A DNA stretch of 64,000 nt from positions 185,834 through 249,833 of the forward strand of contig NZ_RHWX01000003.1 in NCBI RefSeq assembly GCF_003938605.1, written 5' to 3'. The translations under genes and the position numbers were made by a program. Of the stretch, positions 8,037-19,210 are shown piece after piece; positions within the stretch are counted from its first letter, which is position 1; every line of letters starts with the position of its first letter. This DNA comes from Brevundimonas sp. 357. GTDB lineage: Bacteria; Pseudomonadota; Alphaproteobacteria; Caulobacterales; Caulobacteraceae. The notes beneath the pieces are model-generated. The model made no database searches, was not told where the DNA came from, and was given only the letters and a program-made list of their open reading frames with translations.

Positions 8037-10502
8037 ATGCGCAATCGACTGATGCGGGCCGCCTTGCCCGCCCTGGTGCTGGCCGCAGCCGTGCCGGCCC
8101 TGGCTCTGCCCGCCGCCGCCCTCGCCCAGGACGCGGCTCCGACCTACCAGCAGCCGCCGCAGCCGATCGCTCAAATCCTGGACGCCAAGCCGAACCCGGG
8201 CGTCAGCGTCAGCCCGGACCGCAAGACCCTGCTGCTGACCGACCGCTCAAACCTGCCCAGTATCGCAGAACTGTCTGAGCCGATGCTGCGACTGGCCGGT
8301 TATCGTATCAACCCTCGCAACAACGGCCCGGCCAACAGCCGCGTTTCCTGGCTGACGGGGCTCAGCTTCCAGTCGATCGACGGCGGCCCCGCGCGGCCCG
8401 TGTCGGGTCTGCCCGCCAATGCGCGCCTGACGAACACCAGCTGGGCGCCGGACGGCAAGACGGTCGCCTTCCTCGTCAACGTGCCCGGCGGACTGGATCT
8501 GTGGGTTGCTGACGTCGCCCAGGCCAAGGCGCGCAAATTGAACGGACCGATGGTTAACGCGGCCTCAGGCGCGGGCTTCTCGTGGCTGCCGGACTCGTCT
8601 GGCCTGCTGGTCCTGGCCGTTCCAGCCGGTCGCGGCGTGGCGCCGAACGTCGAGCATCCGCCCGAGGGCCCCATCGTGGCCGAGACGGGCGGCCGCGCCG
8701 CCCCGGTCCGCACCTATCAGGATCTGTTGTCCAATGCGGGCGACGAGGCCCTGTTCGACTATTATTTCACCAGCCAGCCGACCGTGGTGTCGCTGAACGG
8801 CCGCGCCCGTACTGTGGGCCAGCCGGGCGTCATCCTGGGCGTCTCGAACTCGCCGGATGGCCGCTACATCCTGCAAACGCGGGTGAAGAAGCCCTACAGC
8901 TATGTCGTGCCGGCCAGTCTGTTCCCGTCTGAAATTATCGTCACCGACCTGAACGGCCGCGAGGCGCATCGCGTCGCCGACCTGCCGTTGCGGGACAATG
9001 TGCCGACGCCGTTTGACGCGGTGGCGCCGGGGCCGCGTTCGGTCCAGTGGCGAGCGGACGCCGACGCCACCCTGGTCTGGACCGAGGCTCAGGACGGCGG
9101 CGATCCGCGCACCGCCGCCGAGGTGCGCGACCGCGTCTTCATGCTGCGCGCGCCGTTCAACGACCGGGCGCAGACTCTGCTCGACCTCAAAGAACGCTAC
9201 GCCGGGACCACCTGGGGCCGCGACGATGTCGCCATCGTCAACAGCCGCTGGTTCAACACCCGCCACGAGACCCGCACCCTGGTCGATCCGTCGAATCCGG
9301 GTCAGGGTCGCGTCCTGGTCGATCGCAACTATCAGGACCGCTACAACGATCCGGGCTCGGTGATGACAGAACCGAACGCGCGCGGCCGCTCGGTCATGCG
9401 CTTCAACGCCGACGGCTCAAAGGTCTTCGTCGAGGGCGACGGCGCCACGCGCCAGGGTCAGTATCCTTTTCTTGATTTGATGGACCTGAAGACCGGCGAA
9501 ACGGAGCGTCTGTGGCGCTCGGCGCAGGGCGAGTATGAGACCGTGGTCGGCGTGCTGGACGAGAACGGCCGAAAGCTGGTGACCTACCGCGAAAGCCGCA
9601 CTGATCCGGCCAACCTGCGGGTGCGCGACCTGGATGGCGGCGTGACGGCCCTGACCGCCTTCCCGGACCCTGCGCCGCAACTGGCCGGTGTCAGCCGAGA
9701 ACTGATCACCTATACCCGCGAAGACGGCGTGCAGCTGTCAGGCACGCTGTATCTGCCGGCTGGTTACGACAAGGGCCGTGACGGCCCGCTGCCGTTGCTG
9801 ATGTGGGCCTATCCAGCCGAGTTCACGGATGCCGCCGTGGCGGGGCAGGTCGTGGATACCGACAACCGCTTCGTGCGGCCCGGCGGCTCCAGCCACCTGT
9901 TCCTGCTGACCCAGGGCTACGCCATCCTGGACAACCCGACGATGCCGATCATCGGCCGCGACGGGGCCGAGCCGAACGACACCTACATCGAGCAACTGTC
10001 GGCAAGCGCCAAGGCGGCGGTCGACGCCGTGGTGGCCTTGGGCGTGGCGGATCGCGAACGCATCGCCGTGGGCGGGCACAGCTACGGCGCCTTCATGACG
10101 GCGAACCTGTTGGCGCACACCGACCTGTTCAAGACCGGCATCGCGCGTTCAGGCGCCTATAACCGCACCCTGACGCCCTTCGGCTTCCAGGCGGAGCAAC
10201 GGTCCTATTGGGAGGCGACCGAGACCTATAACGCCATGTCGCCCTTCACCTACGCCAACAAGGTGAACGAGCCGATCCTGCTGATCCACGGCGAGGCGGA
10301 CGCCAACTCGGGCACCTTCCCGATCCAGACGGAACGCTTCTACGCCGCGCTGAAGGGCAACGGCGCCACGGCGCGCTATGTCGTTCTTCCCAAGGAGGAT
10401 CACGGCTATCGCGCGCGGGAATCGGTCGGCCACACCCTGTACGAGATGGGCGCCTGGCTGGATCGCTGGATGAAGCCGACGGCGATCGCTGGACAGGAGT
10501 GA
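8037..10502 (+). CDS. Secreted S9-family prolyl oligopeptidase (glutamyl-endopeptidase-like, S9D)
   Basis: 821 residues from the ATG at 8037. The signal peptide RNRLMRAALPALVLAAAVPA begins right there, and a TTG 66 bases upstream would bury it. The N-terminal two thirds are beta-propeller repeats (FSWLPDSSGLLVL, VSNSPDGRYIL). The C-terminal alpha/beta hydrolase domain holds the nucleophile in VGGHSYGAFMTANLL, an acid in LLIHGEADANSG and the His in LPKEDHGYRARES. The GHSYGAF nucleophile elbow fits the plant-chloroplast glutamyl-peptidase-like branch. Probably a periplasmic or exported peptide-degrading enzyme. Its stop codon abuts, without a spacer, the stop of the convergent LysR gene. Confidence 0.9.
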   Translation: MRNRLMRAALPALVLAAAVPALALPAAALAQDAAPTYQQPPQPIAQILDAKPNPGVSVSPDRKTLLLTDRSNLPSIAELSEPMLRLAGYRINPRNNGPANSRVSWLTGLSFQSIDGGPARPVSGLPANARLTNTSWAPDGKTVAFLVNVPGGLDLWVADVAQAKARKLNGPMVNAASGAGFSWLPDSSGLLVLAVPAGRGVAPNVEHPPEGPIVAETGGRAAPVRTYQDLLSNAGDEALFDYYFTSQPTVVSLNGRARTVGQPGVILGVSNSPDGRYILQTRVKKPYSYVVPASLFPSEIIVTDLNGREAHRVADLPLRDNVPTPFDAVAPGPRSVQWRADADATLVWTEAQDGGDPRTAAEVRDRVFMLRAPFNDRAQTLLDLKERYAGTTWGRDDVAIVNSRWFNTRHETRTLVDPSNPGQGRVLVDRNYQDRYNDPGSVMTEPNARGRSVMRFNADGSKVFVEGDGATRQGQYPFLDLMDLKTGETERLWRSAQGEYETVVGVLDENGRKLVTYRESRTDPANLRVRDLDGGVTALTAFPDPAPQLAGVSRELITYTREDGVQLSGTLYLPAGYDKGRDGPLPLLMWAYPAEFTDAAVAGQVVDTDNRFVRPGGSSHLFLLTQGYAILDNPTMPIIGRDGAEPNDTYIEQLSASAKAAVDAVVALGVADRERIAVGGHSYGAFMTANLLAHTDLFKTGIARSGAYNRTLTPFGFQAEQRSYWEATETYNAMSPFTYANKVNEPILLIHGEADANSGTFPIQTERFYAALKGNGATARYVVLPKEDHGYRARESVGHTLYEMGAWLDRWMKPTAIAGQE

Positions 10503-11393
10503 TCAGCGATCCCACTCCGGCGTCTCTCCGTAGAGGCCGGACAGGAATTCGATGAAGGCGCGGACGCGGGTTTCGGCCCGCGCCCGCCCGGCCGTCAGGG
10601 CGAAGATCGCCACGTCCGACGATCCGGCATACTGCGGCAGCACCACCTTCAGCCGCCCGTCGCGCAGTTCGTCGCCGACGTCCCAGGTCGAGCGCAGGGC
10701 GACGCCGCCGCCCGCCAGCGCCAGCTCGCGCGCCACTTCGCTTGAGTTGGTGCGCACCCGGCTGCGGGCGCGGAAGACGACGGGGCCTTCGGGGCCTTCC
10801 AATCGCCAGATCGACTGGTTCTCGGCCGCCAGCTGAGCATGGCGGCGCAGGTCGTCCAGACCGCCCGGCGCGCCGTGCTCGGCCAGATAGTCGGGCGAGG
10901 CGCACAGCACTCGCCGGTTCGGCGCCAGGCGATGCATCAGCGGGTTTTCCGCCTCATAGCCGCCGATCCGCACGGCCACGTCCACGTCCTCGGCCATCAG
11001 GTCCACGAAGGCGTCGGTCAGGTTCAGCTCCAGCGTCAGGCGGGGTTGCGCCGCCAGGAAGGGTTGCAGCAGCGGCGCCAGCCGCCGCCGTCCGAACGAG
11101 GTCGGCGCCGAGACGCGCAGTAAACCGCGCGCCTGCGTCGTGCGGCGCGACACCACGGCCTCCAGATCCTCGACCCCCTCCAGCAGTTGCGCCGCGCGGT
11201 CATAGACCAGCCGCCCGGCCTCGGTCGGGGCCAGACGGCGCGAGGTGCGCTCGATCAGCCGCACGCCCAGCCGGTCCTCCAGCCGCGCCAGCCTGCGCGA
11301 GGCCACGGCGGGCGACAGGTCCAGCCGACGCGCGGCGGCGGACAGGCTGCCTTCCTCCAGCGCCCGGACGAAGATTTCATACTCGGCCAGCAT
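10503..11393 (-). CDS. LysR-family transcriptional regulator
   Basis: 296 residues. The N-terminal winged helix-turn-helix (EEGSLSAAARRLDLSPAVAS, then RRLARLEDRLGVRLIERTSR) and the substrate-binding domain (RRTTQARGLLRVSAPTSFGR onward) give a standard LysR protein of the AaeR/DsdC-like branch. It is divergent from malate synthase G (glcB), with about 100 bases between the starts, so glcB is the most likely target, though autoregulation only is possible. The effector is unknown. Confidence 0.9.
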   Translation of the reverse strand: MLAEYEIFVRALEEGSLSAAARRLDLSPAVASRRLARLEDRLGVRLIERTSRRLAPTEAGRLVYDRAAQLLEGVEDLEAVVSRRTTQARGLLRVSAPTSFGRRRLAPLLQPFLAAQPRLTLELNLTDAFVDLMAEDVDVAVRIGGYEAENPLMHRLAPNRRVLCASPDYLAEHGAPGGLDDLRRHAQLAAENQSIWRLEGPEGPVVFRARSRVRTNSSEVARELALAGGGVALRSTWDVGDELRDGRLKVVLPQYAGSSDVAIFALTAGRARAETRVRAFIEFLSGLYGETPEWDR

Positions 11394-11494
11394 GGCGGGG
11401 TCTCATCATTGCATATTTGGCAAAGATAGACGCCTTCCTTAGCCGTGGATAGCGCGCGCCGCGCGGCCTAGTCTTCAGCCTGAAGGAGACCGCC

Positions 11495-13672
11495 ATGTTC
11501 GACGCCCCCAAGACCCCCGCCGATGCCTATGTCCGCCACGGCAGCCTGAAGGTCGCCGCCGAGCTTGACGCCTTCGTTCGCGATCAGGCGGCGCCGGATT
11601 CGGGCGTCAGCGCTGACGCCTTCTGGGCCGGTGTCGAGGGGCTGCTGGCTCAGTTTAGCCGCCGCAACCGCGACCTTTTGGAACGCCGCGACCAGTTGCA
11701 GAGCAAGCTGGATGCCTGGCACCGCGCCTATCCGGGCCAGCCGGATCAGGCGGCCTATCAGGCCTATCTGCGCGAGATCGGCTATATCGAGCCAGAGCGC
11801 GACGGCGTGCGGGCTGAGACGGCGAACGTTGACCCCGAGATCGCGACCCTGGCCGGGCCGCAATTGGTCGTGCCCCTGACCAACGCCCGTTATCTGCTGA
11901 ACGCCGCCAATGCGCGTTGGGGCAGCCTGTACGACGCGCTTTACGGCACCGATGCGCTGGGCGAGGCGCCGAAGGCGGGCGGCTATGACGTCGAACGCGG
12001 CGCCAGGGTCATCGCCCGCGCCCGCGCCCTTCTGGATCAGGCGGCGCCGCTGGCGACCGGATCGCACGCACAGGCCGTGGCCTATCGGGTCGAGCATGGC
12101 CGGTTGATCGTGACGCTGGACGGCGGGCTGGAGACGGGGCTGGCCGGCGTGGATGTGTTCGCGGGCTATTCGGGTAAGGCCGACGCGCCGTCGGGGGTTC
12201 TGCTGCGCCACAACGGCCTGCATCTGGAGATCGTGATCGACCGCGCGCACCGCATCGGCGAGAGCGACTCAGCGGGCGTCGCCGATGTGCTGGTCGAGGC
12301 GGCCCTGTCGGCCATCGCCGACGCTGAGGACAGCGTCGCCGCCGTCGATGCGGCGGACAAGCGGCTGATCTACGCCAACTGGCTGGGCCTGATGCGCGGC
12401 GATCTTCAGGCCGATTTCCAGAAGGACGGCCGCACGGTCGAGCGGCGCCTGAACCCCGATCGCGTCTATACGGCGCCGGATGGATCGCGGGTGGCGCTCA
12501 AGGGGCGCAGCCTGATGCTGGTGCGCAACGTCGGCCTGCACCTGACGACCGACGCCGTGCTGGACGCCCACGGGCGCGAGACGCCCGAGCATCTGCTGGA
12601 CATCGCCATGACAGGTCTGATCGGCCTGCACGACCTGCGTCGTCCGGCCGAGGCGCGCAACAGTCCGGCGGGCTCGGTCTATGTGGTGCGGCCCAAGATG
12701 CACGGCTCGGACGAGACAGCCTTCGCCGACGAGCTGTTCGGCGCGGTCGAGACCATGCTGGGCCTGCCCGCCCTGACGCTGAAGATGGGCATCATGGATG
12801 AGGAGCGCCGCACCAGCGTCAATCTGATGAACTGCATCGCGGCGGCGAAGGGCAGGGTGGTCTTCATCAACACCGGCTTCCTGGATCGCACGGGCGACGA
12901 GATCCACACGGTGATGGAAGGCGGCCCCGTCGTCCGCAAGGAGGCGGTGCGCGAGACCGGCTGGATCAAGGCGTATGAGGACCGCAACGTCGACATCGGC
13001 CTGAAGGCGGGCCTGTCGGGCCGGGCCCAGATCGGCAAGGGGATGTGGGCCGCGCCGGACCGCATGGGCGACATGCTGGCGGCCAAGGCGGGCCATCCGC
13101 GCGCGGGCGCCTCGACGGCGTGGACGCCCTCGCCGACGGCGGCGACCCTGCACGCCCTGCATTATCACGAGGTCGACGTCTGGGCGCGTCAGGCCGAGAT
13201 CGCTAAGCGCGCGCCGACCGGGCTGACGTCTCTGCTGACTCCGCCGTTCGCGACCGGAACGCCGGGCGCCGACGAGATCCGGCAGGAGCTGGACAACAAT
13301 GCGCAGGGCATCCTCGGCTATGTCGTGCGCTGGGTGGATCAGGGCGTCGGCTGCTCCAAGGTGCCGGACGTCCACGACGTGGGCCTGATGGAGGACCGGG
13401 CGACGCTCCGCATCTCCAGCCAGCATCTGGCCAACTGGCTGCGCCACGGCGTCACGACCGAGGACGAGGTCATGGAGGCGCTGAAGCGCATGGCCGTGGT
13501 GGTGGATCGCCAGAACGCGGGCGATGCGGACTATCGCCCCTTGTCGCCGGGGTATGACGGCCCGGCGTGGCAGGCGGCCTGCGATTTGGTGTTCAAGGGC
13601 AGGGAGCAACCGAACGGCTACACCGAACACCTGCTGACCCACTGGCGCCGCAAGGCGAAGGCGCAGGGCTGA
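11495..13672 (+). CDS. glcB: Malate synthase G
   Basis: 725 residues, the usual length of the monomeric G isoform. Condenses glyoxylate with acetyl-CoA to malate in the glyoxylate or glycolate pathway. Recognised by [20 protein letters not shown] near residue 130, [18 protein letters not shown]-type and [20 protein letters not shown] core segments, and near the C-terminus [20 protein letters not shown] with catalytic-site residues. An AAGGAG ribosome site precedes the ATG. No isocitrate lyase is seen in the window. Divergent from the LysR gene, which may regulate it. Confidence 0.96.
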   Translation: MFDAPKTPADAYVRHGSLKVAAELDAFVRDQAAPDSGVSADAFWAGVEGLLAQFSRRNRDLLERRDQLQSKLDAWHRAYPGQPDQAAYQAYLREIGYIEPERDGVRAETANVDPEIATLAGPQLVVPLTNARYLLNAANARWGSLYDALYGTDALGEAPKAGGYDVERGARVIARARALLDQAAPLATGSHAQAVAYRVEHGRLIVTLDGGLETGLAGVDVFAGYSGKADAPSGVLLRHNGLHLEIVIDRAHRIGESDSAGVADVLVEAALSAIADAEDSVAAVDAADKRLIYANWLGLMRGDLQADFQKDGRTVERRLNPDRVYTAPDGSRVALKGRSLMLVRNVGLHLTTDAVLDAHGRETPEHLLDIAMTGLIGLHDLRRPAEARNSPAGSVYVVRPKMHGSDETAFADELFGAVETMLGLPALTLKMGIMDEERRTSVNLMNCIAAAKGRVVFINTGFLDRTGDEIHTVMEGGPVVRKEAVRETGWIKAYEDRNVDIGLKAGLSGRAQIGKGMWAAPDRMGDMLAAKAGHPRAGASTAWTPSPTAATLHALHYHEVDVWARQAEIAKRAPTGLTSLLTPPFATGTPGADEIRQELDNNAQGILGYVVRWVDQGVGCSKVPDVHDVGLMEDRATLRISSQHLANWLRHGVTTEDEVMEALKRMAVVVDRQNAGDADYRPLSPGYDGPAWQAACDLVFKGREQPNGYTEHLLTHWRRKAKAQG

Positions 13673-13734
13673 ACACCACATCAATATGCGCTCAAGCAGC
13701 GAGGCGTCGTGCGCCGAGCGCTAGCGCAACCAAA

Positions 13735-13764
13735 AAGGGGCGCGACCGGCCGGCCGCGCCCCTT
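13735..13764. terminator. Bidirectional intrinsic terminator
   Basis: A 10-bp perfect stem AAGGGGCGCG / CGCGCCCCTT around ACCGGCCGGC. A-rich bases precede it and T-rich bases follow, so it works on both strands. It separates glcB (+) from the MFS transporter (-), whose stop is 22 bases away. Confidence 0.88.
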
Positions 13765-13786
13765 CTTTATGGGACGATGGGTAGCT

Positions 13787-15130
13787 CTACGCCTTGGCGC
13801 CCGCGTTACCCTTCGCCAGTTCGCGGTTCAGCCACAGGGCCAGCAGGGTGCAGACGGCGCCTGACAGCAGATAGGCGCCGCCCGCCACCAGGCCGAACTT
13901 GCCTGACAGCGCCAGCGCCGCCAGCGGGGCGAAGCCCGCGCCGAACAGCCAGGCCAGATCCGACGTCAGGGCCGAGGCGGTATAGCGATTGGTCAGGCTG
14001 AAGCTGGAGGCGATCGAACCCGAGGCCTGGCCGAACGACAGGCCCAGCAGGATGAAGCCCAGGATCATATAGGTCAGCTCGCCCGCCGGGCCGCCGTCCA
14101 GAAGCTGGGGCGCGAAGCCCGAGAAGGCGGCGATGCCCGCCGCCGTGACGGCTAGCAGGGCGCGTCGGCCGTAGCGGTCGGCCAGCCAACCCGAGGCCAT
14201 GATGGCGATCAGGCCGAAGACGGCGCCGATCAGTTCGATCATCAGGAAGCGGCTGGGCGCCTCGTCCGTGTAGAGGAAGACCCACGACAGCGGGAACACC
14301 GTGACCATGTGGAACATGGCGAAGCTGGCCAGGGGGGCGAAGGCGCCGATGACGATGCTTCCGCCTTCTTCGCGCACGGCCTTGGTCACGGGCGTGGGAT
14401 GCAGCTCCAGCGTCTTGAAGGCGGCCTGGAAGGTGGGCGTCACCACGATGCGCAGGCGCGCGAACAGGGCCACCACGTTGATGGCGAAGGCCACGAAGAA
14501 CGGGTAGCGCCAGCCCCAGTCCATGAAGTCGGCGGCCGACAGCTTGCTGAGGAAGTAGGCGAACAGGGCGCTGGCCACGATCAGGCCGAAGGGCGCGCCC
14601 AGTTGCGGCGCCATGGCGTACCAGCCGCGGCGCTTCTCGGGCGCGGCGACGGCCAGAAGCGAGGCCATGCCGTCCCAGGCGCCGCCCAGGGCCACGCCCT
14701 GACCGATCCGCAGGGCGATCAGCACGGCGGCCGACCAGTGACCGACCTGCGCGTGTCCCGGCAGGAAGCCCAGGCAGACGGTCGACAGGCCCAGCAAGAA
14801 CAGGGCGATGGTCAGCTTGGTCCCGCGCCCGAAGCGCCGGTCGATGGCGATGAACAGGGCGGTGCCGAAGGGGCGGGCGATGAAGGCCACGGCGAAGACG
14901 GCGAAGGACAGCAGCGTCCCGCCCAGCGGCCCCGCATAGGGGAAGACCAACTGCGGGAAGACCACGACCGAGGCGATGGCGTAGACGAAGAAGTCGAAGA
15001 ATTCCGACGTCCGGCCGATGATGACGCCGATGGCGATTTCGCCCGCGTCGATTTTGCCGTCTCGCGCGTTGATCCGGCTGGCGTCCCGTTCAAGGGGCTC
15101 TGAAGAAGGCGCGCCGCTGGCTGCGTTCAT
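13787..15130 (-). CDS. MFS transporter, metabolite:H+ symporter (MHS) type
   Basis: 447 residues with about 12 membrane segments. IGRTSEFFDFFVYAIASVVV in segment 1, FIARPFGTALFIAIDRRFGR between segments 2 and 3, and LRIGQGVALGGAWDGMASLL in segment 4 are typical of the MHS branch (KgtP/ProP/citrate symporters). The substrate cannot be read from sequence. It is divergent from cyoA with about 150 bases between starts. An MFS gene of this type beside cyo genes is seen in other alphaproteobacteria, but the reason for that is not known to me. Confidence 0.87.
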   Translation of the reverse strand: MNAASGAPSSEPLERDASRINARDGKIDAGEIAIGVIIGRTSEFFDFFVYAIASVVVFPQLVFPYAGPLGGTLLSFAVFAVAFIARPFGTALFIAIDRRFGRGTKLTIALFLLGLSTVCLGFLPGHAQVGHWSAAVLIALRIGQGVALGGAWDGMASLLAVAAPEKRRGWYAMAPQLGAPFGLIVASALFAYFLSKLSAADFMDWGWRYPFFVAFAINVVALFARLRIVVTPTFQAAFKTLELHPTPVTKAVREEGGSIVIGAFAPLASFAMFHMVTVFPLSWVFLYTDEAPSRFLMIELIGAVFGLIAIMASGWLADRYGRRALLAVTAAGIAAFSGFAPQLLDGGPAGELTYMILGFILLGLSFGQASGSIASSFSLTNRYTASALTSDLAWLFGAGFAPLAALALSGKFGLVAGGAYLLSGAVCTLLALWLNRELAKGNAGAKA

Positions 15131-15278
15131 GACCGATGAGGCTCCAGGAACCGGGGCGCACGCGCGCCCGCGACAATAGAATGTTGAAACAGCCCCTTTG
15201 CTCCCGATGGTCGGAGCAGGGGATAGGGCAGATTGTCCAATGTCGCCTGTTCGGGGGCGGGGTTACGGGGCCTGCACG

Positions 15279-16532
15279 ATGACCGTGCCCTTGCCTCGAA
15301 CCTCGACTGGAGCCGCCGTGCGCCGACTGCGCCCCCTGTTGCTGTTGCCCCTTCTGGCCTTGCTGCCCGGCTGCGAGGCCGTGGTCCTGGCGCCCGCCGG
15401 CGACATCGCCGCCCAGCAGCGCGATCTGCTGGTATGGTCGGTGGCGCTGATGCTGATCATCGTCATTCCGGTGATGGCGATGATCGTCTTCTTCGCCTGG
15501 AAATATCGGGAATCGAACCGGGAAGCCCGGTACGAGCCGGACTGGGACCACTCGACCCATCTGGAGCTGGTGATCTGGGCCGCGCCGCTGCTGATCATCA
15601 TCTGCCTGGGCGCCATCACCTGGGCCGGGACGCACCTGCTGGATCCCTATCGCCCGCTGGACCGCATCGCTGAAGGCAAGGCCGTCTCCGAAGATCATCG
15701 CCCGCTGCAGGTCGAGGTGGTGGCGATGGACTGGAAGTGGCTGTTCATCTACCCCGAATACGGCATCGCTACGGTGAACGAGCTGGCCGCGCCGGTTGAT
15801 CGGCCGATCCGCTTCCACATCACCTCGACCGGGGTGATGAACTCCTTCTACATCCCCGCCCTGGCCGGTCAGATCTACGCCATGCCGGGCATGGAGACGA
15901 AGCTGCACGCCGTCATCAACCGTCCGGGCGAATACGTCGGCTTCTCGGCCAACTATTCCGGCGACGGCTTCTCGAACATGCGCTTCGCCTTCCACGGTCT
16001 GGATCAGGCCGGCTTCGATCAGTGGGTCGCGGGCGTGCGCGCCGCCGGTCAGGGTCTGGATCGCGACACCTATCTGGAGCTGGAGAAGCCCAGCGAGAAG
16101 GTGCCGGTCATCCACTACGCCTCGGTCGACGACCGTCTGTTCGACGCCGTGGTCAACATGTGCGTCGAGCCGGGCAAGATGTGCATGGGCGAAATGATGG
16201 ACATCGATCGCAAGGGCGGTCTGGGTCTGACGGCGGTCAAGAACACCTTGCCGCTGGTCTATGACAAATACGCCCGTCGCGGCGACGCCGTCTTCGGCGC
16301 GGGCGAGTCCTATGTGATGACGCTGTGCACCCCGCTGGAGGCCGAGGCCGCCGCCGTCGAGGCCGCCCGCCGCCGTCAGGCCTTCGGCGAGGACGTCGCC
16401 CGCGACACCCCGCTGAACCGGGTCATGGGGCAGGGGCTGCAACGCCCCGGCCGATCCGAACCGAACGAGCGTTTCGCCTCCCTCTTCTCCGCGCCATCCA
16501 CGGCGTCCGCGCCCGCCGCGTCGCAATCCTGA
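15279..16532 (+). CDS. cyoA: Cytochrome bo-type ubiquinol oxidase subunit II
   Basis: 417 residues from the ATG at 15279. An upstream GTG/ATG extension adds an unlikely N-terminus, whereas this start places a lipoprotein signal (RPLLLLPLLALLPGCEAVVL, lipobox LPGC) near the N-terminus, as in known CyoA. Two membrane segments follow (LVWSVALMLIIVIPVMAMIV; LEVIWAAP-like LELVIWAAPLLIIICLGAIT). The periplasmic cupredoxin domain has MNSFYIPALAGQIYAMPGME and lacks the CuA cysteine pair, as expected for a quinol oxidase. First gene of cyoABCD. Confidence 0.94.
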   Translation: MTVPLPRTSTGAAVRRLRPLLLLPLLALLPGCEAVVLAPAGDIAAQQRDLLVWSVALMLIIVIPVMAMIVFFAWKYRESNREARYEPDWDHSTHLELVIWAAPLLIIICLGAITWAGTHLLDPYRPLDRIAEGKAVSEDHRPLQVEVVAMDWKWLFIYPEYGIATVNELAAPVDRPIRFHITSTGVMNSFYIPALAGQIYAMPGMETKLHAVINRPGEYVGFSANYSGDGFSNMRFAFHGLDQAGFDQWVAGVRAAGQGLDRDTYLELEKPSEKVPVIHYASVDDRLFDAVVNMCVEPGKMCMGEMMDIDRKGGLGLTAVKNTLPLVYDKYARRGDAVFGAGESYVMTLCTPLEAEAAAVEAARRRQAFGEDVARDTPLNRVMGQGLQRPGRSEPNERFASLFSAPSTASAPAASQS

Positions 16533-16546
16533 GCGCCTGAACGATC

Positions 16547-18559
16547 ATGACTGTCGAACAAACCTCATCGCCGCTTCTGGGTCGGTTGAACTGGGACTCG
16601 CTTCCGTTCCACGAGCCCATTCTGGTCGCCACCTTCGCCGTCGTCGTCATCGGCGGGCTGGGGGTGCTGGCCCTGCTCACCCGCTACAGGCTGTGGGGCT
16701 ATCTCTGGAAGGAGTGGTTCACCACCGTGGACCACAAGAAGATCGGGATCATGTACATGATCCTGGGCCTGATCATGTTCCTGCGCGGCTTTGCTGACGC
16801 CATCATGATGCGGATTCAGCAGGCCATGGCCTTCGGCGGGTCCGAGGGCTATCTGAACGCCCACCACTATGACCAGATCTTCACCGCCCACGGCGTGATC
16901 ATGATCTTCTTCGTGGCCATGCCGATGATCACCGGCCTGATGAACTATCTGGTGCCGTTGCAGATCGGGGCGCGGGATGTCTCCTTCCCCTTCCTGAACA
17001 ACTTCAGCTTCTGGATGACCACGATGGGGGCCGTGCTGGTCATGGCCTCGCTGTTTATCGGCGAGTTCGCGCGCACCGGCTGGCTGGCCTATCCGCCGCT
17101 GTCGGGCATCGACTACAGCCCCGGCGTCGGGGTCGATTATTATATCTGGGCGCTACAGGTGGCGGGGGTAGGGACAACCCTGTCCGGCATCAACCTGATC
17201 GCCACCATCGTGAAGATGCGCGCGCCGGGCATGGGCCTGATGAAGATGCCGGTCTTCACCTGGACGTCGCTGTGCGCCAACGTCCTGATCGTGGCGTCCT
17301 TCCCGATCCTGACGGCGACGCTGGTCCTGCTGTCGGCGGACCGCTACGTGGGCACCAACTTCTTCACGAACGACTTCGGCGGCAACCCGATGATGTACGT
17401 GAACCTGATCTGGATCTGGGGCCACCCCGAGGTCTACATCCTGATCCTGCCGCTGTTCGGCGTCTTCTCCGAAGTCACCTCGACCTTCTCGGGCAAGAAG
17501 CTCTTCGGCTACACCTCCATGGTCTATGCGACGGTGGTCATCACCATCCTGTCCTACCTGGTGTGGCTGCACCACTTCTTCACCATGGGCTCGGGCGCGT
17601 CCGTGAACTCCTTCTTCGGGATCACGACGATGATCATCTCAATCCCGACAGGGGCCAAGCTGTTCAACTGGCTGTTCACCATGTACCGCGGCCGCATCCG
17701 CTTCGAGCTGCCGATGATGTGGACGGTCGCCTTCATGCTGACCTTCGTGATCGGCGGGATGACGGGCGTCATGCTGGCGGTGCCGCCGGCGGACTTCGTG
17801 CTGCACAACTCCCTGTTCCTGATCGCCCACTTCCACAACGTCATCATCGGCGGGGTGCTGTTCGGCCTGTTCGCCGCCATCAACTACTGGTGGCCCAAGG
17901 CCTTCGGCTTCAAGCTGGAGAAGAAGTGGGGGTTAGTCAGCTTCTGGTGCTGGGTGGTCGGCTTCTGGATGGCCTTCATGCCGCTGTATGTCCTGGGCTT
18001 CATGGGCGTGACGCGGCGGATGCGGGTCTTCGACGATCCGGCCTATCAGATCTGGTTCATCATCGCGGGCGTGGGCGTGGCCATCATCGCCGTCGGCATC
18101 CTGGCCATGCTGATCCAGTTCGCCGTCAGCATCATCAACCGCGACAAGCTGCGCGACGAGACGGGCGATCCCTGGCACGGGCGCACCCTGGAGTGGGCCA
18201 CCTCGTCGCCGCCGCCGGACTACAACTTCGCCAAGACGCCGATCATCCACGACGGCGACGCCTGGTGGGACATGAAGGCGCGCGGCTATGAGCGCCCGAC
18301 CGCTGGCTTCAAGCCGATCCACATGCCGTCAAATACGGGGGCCGGGTTCATCCTGTCGGCGCTGTCGCTGATCCTGGGCTTTGCGCTGATCTGGTACATC
18401 TGGTGGTTGGCGGCGGCGAGCTTCGCGGCGCTGATCGGCTACGCCATCTTCCACACCTTCAACTACAAGCGCGACTACTACATCCCGGCCGAGACGGTTC
18501 AGGCGACCGAAGACGCGCGCACCAAGGCCCTGGCGGCCGCAGCAGCGACGCGAGGGTAA
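16547..18559 (+). CDS. cyoB: Cytochrome bo-type ubiquinol oxidase subunit I
   Basis: 670 residues, the standard CyoB length. The catalytic heme-copper subunit reduces O2 to water and pumps protons. Seen: [40 protein letters not shown] (heme b His in TAHG), the active-site [20 protein letters not shown] with the His-Tyr crosslink pair, LHHFFTMG for the CuB ligands, and [14 protein letters not shown] for the heme axial ligands. It lies 14 bases after cyoA. The quinol-binding RDxxH-type N-terminal region was not resolved. Confidence 0.97.
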   Translation: MTVEQTSSPLLGRLNWDSLPFHEPILVATFAVVVIGGLGVLALLTRYRLWGYLWKEWFTTVDHKKIGIMYMILGLIMFLRGFADAIMMRIQQAMAFGGSEGYLNAHHYDQIFTAHGVIMIFFVAMPMITGLMNYLVPLQIGARDVSFPFLNNFSFWMTTMGAVLVMASLFIGEFARTGWLAYPPLSGIDYSPGVGVDYYIWALQVAGVGTTLSGINLIATIVKMRAPGMGLMKMPVFTWTSLCANVLIVASFPILTATLVLLSADRYVGTNFFTNDFGGNPMMYVNLIWIWGHPEVYILILPLFGVFSEVTSTFSGKKLFGYTSMVYATVVITILSYLVWLHHFFTMGSGASVNSFFGITTMIISIPTGAKLFNWLFTMYRGRIRFELPMMWTVAFMLTFVIGGMTGVMLAVPPADFVLHNSLFLIAHFHNVIIGGVLFGLFAAINYWWPKAFGFKLEKKWGLVSFWCWVVGFWMAFMPLYVLGFMGVTRRMRVFDDPAYQIWFIIAGVGVAIIAVGILAMLIQFAVSIINRDKLRDETGDPWHGRTLEWATSSPPPDYNFAKTPIIHDGDAWWDMKARGYERPTAGFKPIHMPSNTGAGFILSALSLILGFALIWYIWWLAAASFAALIGYAIFHTFNYKRDYYIPAETVQATEDARTKALAAAAATRG

Positions 18560-18565
18560 GATCCG

Positions 18566-19210
18566 ATGAGCCACGCACCAACCCTCAACCCCGACTATGT
18601 CGACGACGCCGGGCGGCCGATCTTCCACCCGGTAGAGGAGCCGCACCACCCGGAAGGCCACAGCACCATGCTGGGCTTCTGGATGTATCTGATGAGCGAC
18701 TGCCTCATCTTTGCGATCCTGTTCGCCGTCTACGCCGTGCTGGGCGGCAACTATGCGGCGGGCCCGGCGCCCAAGGATCTGTTCGACCTGCCGCTGGTGG
18801 CGGTGAACACGTCGATGCTGCTGTTCTCGTCGATCACCTACGGCTTCGCCATGCTGGCGATGTACCGCAACAAGGTGGCGCAGACGCAGGTCTGGCTGGC
18901 GGTCACGGGTCTGTTTGGCCTGTGCTTCCTGGGGATCGAGTTCTATGAGTTCGCCCACATGATCCACCTGGGCGCCACGCCCCAGCGCAGCGGCTTCCTG
19001 TCGGCCTTCTTCATCCTGGTGGGCACGCACGGCCTGCACGTCACCTTCGGCGTCATCTGGCTGGTCACGCTGATGATCCAGGTGGGTCAGAAGGGCCTGA
19101 TCCAGGCCAACAAGCGCCGCCTCATGTGCCTGAGCCTGTTCTGGCACTTCCTGGACGTCATCTGGATCGGCGTCTTCACCTTCGTCTATCTGTTCGGGAT
19201 GCTGCGATGA
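18566..19210 (+). CDS. cyoC: Cytochrome bo-type ubiquinol oxidase subunit III
   Basis: 214 residues with five membrane segments, the usual CyoC size. Seen: [60 protein letters not shown] and [20 protein letters not shown], all conserved in oxidase subunit III. It does not carry redox centres and supports subunit I stability and proton uptake. It starts 6 bases after cyoB and its stop overlaps the cyoD ATG. Confidence 0.96.
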   Translation: MSHAPTLNPDYVDDAGRPIFHPVEEPHHPEGHSTMLGFWMYLMSDCLIFAILFAVYAVLGGNYAAGPAPKDLFDLPLVAVNTSMLLFSSITYGFAMLAMYRNKVAQTQVWLAVTGLFGLCFLGIEFYEFAHMIHLGATPQRSGFLSAFFILVGTHGLHVTFGVIWLVTLMIQVGQKGLIQANKRRLMCLSLFWHFLDVIWIGVFTFVYLFGMLR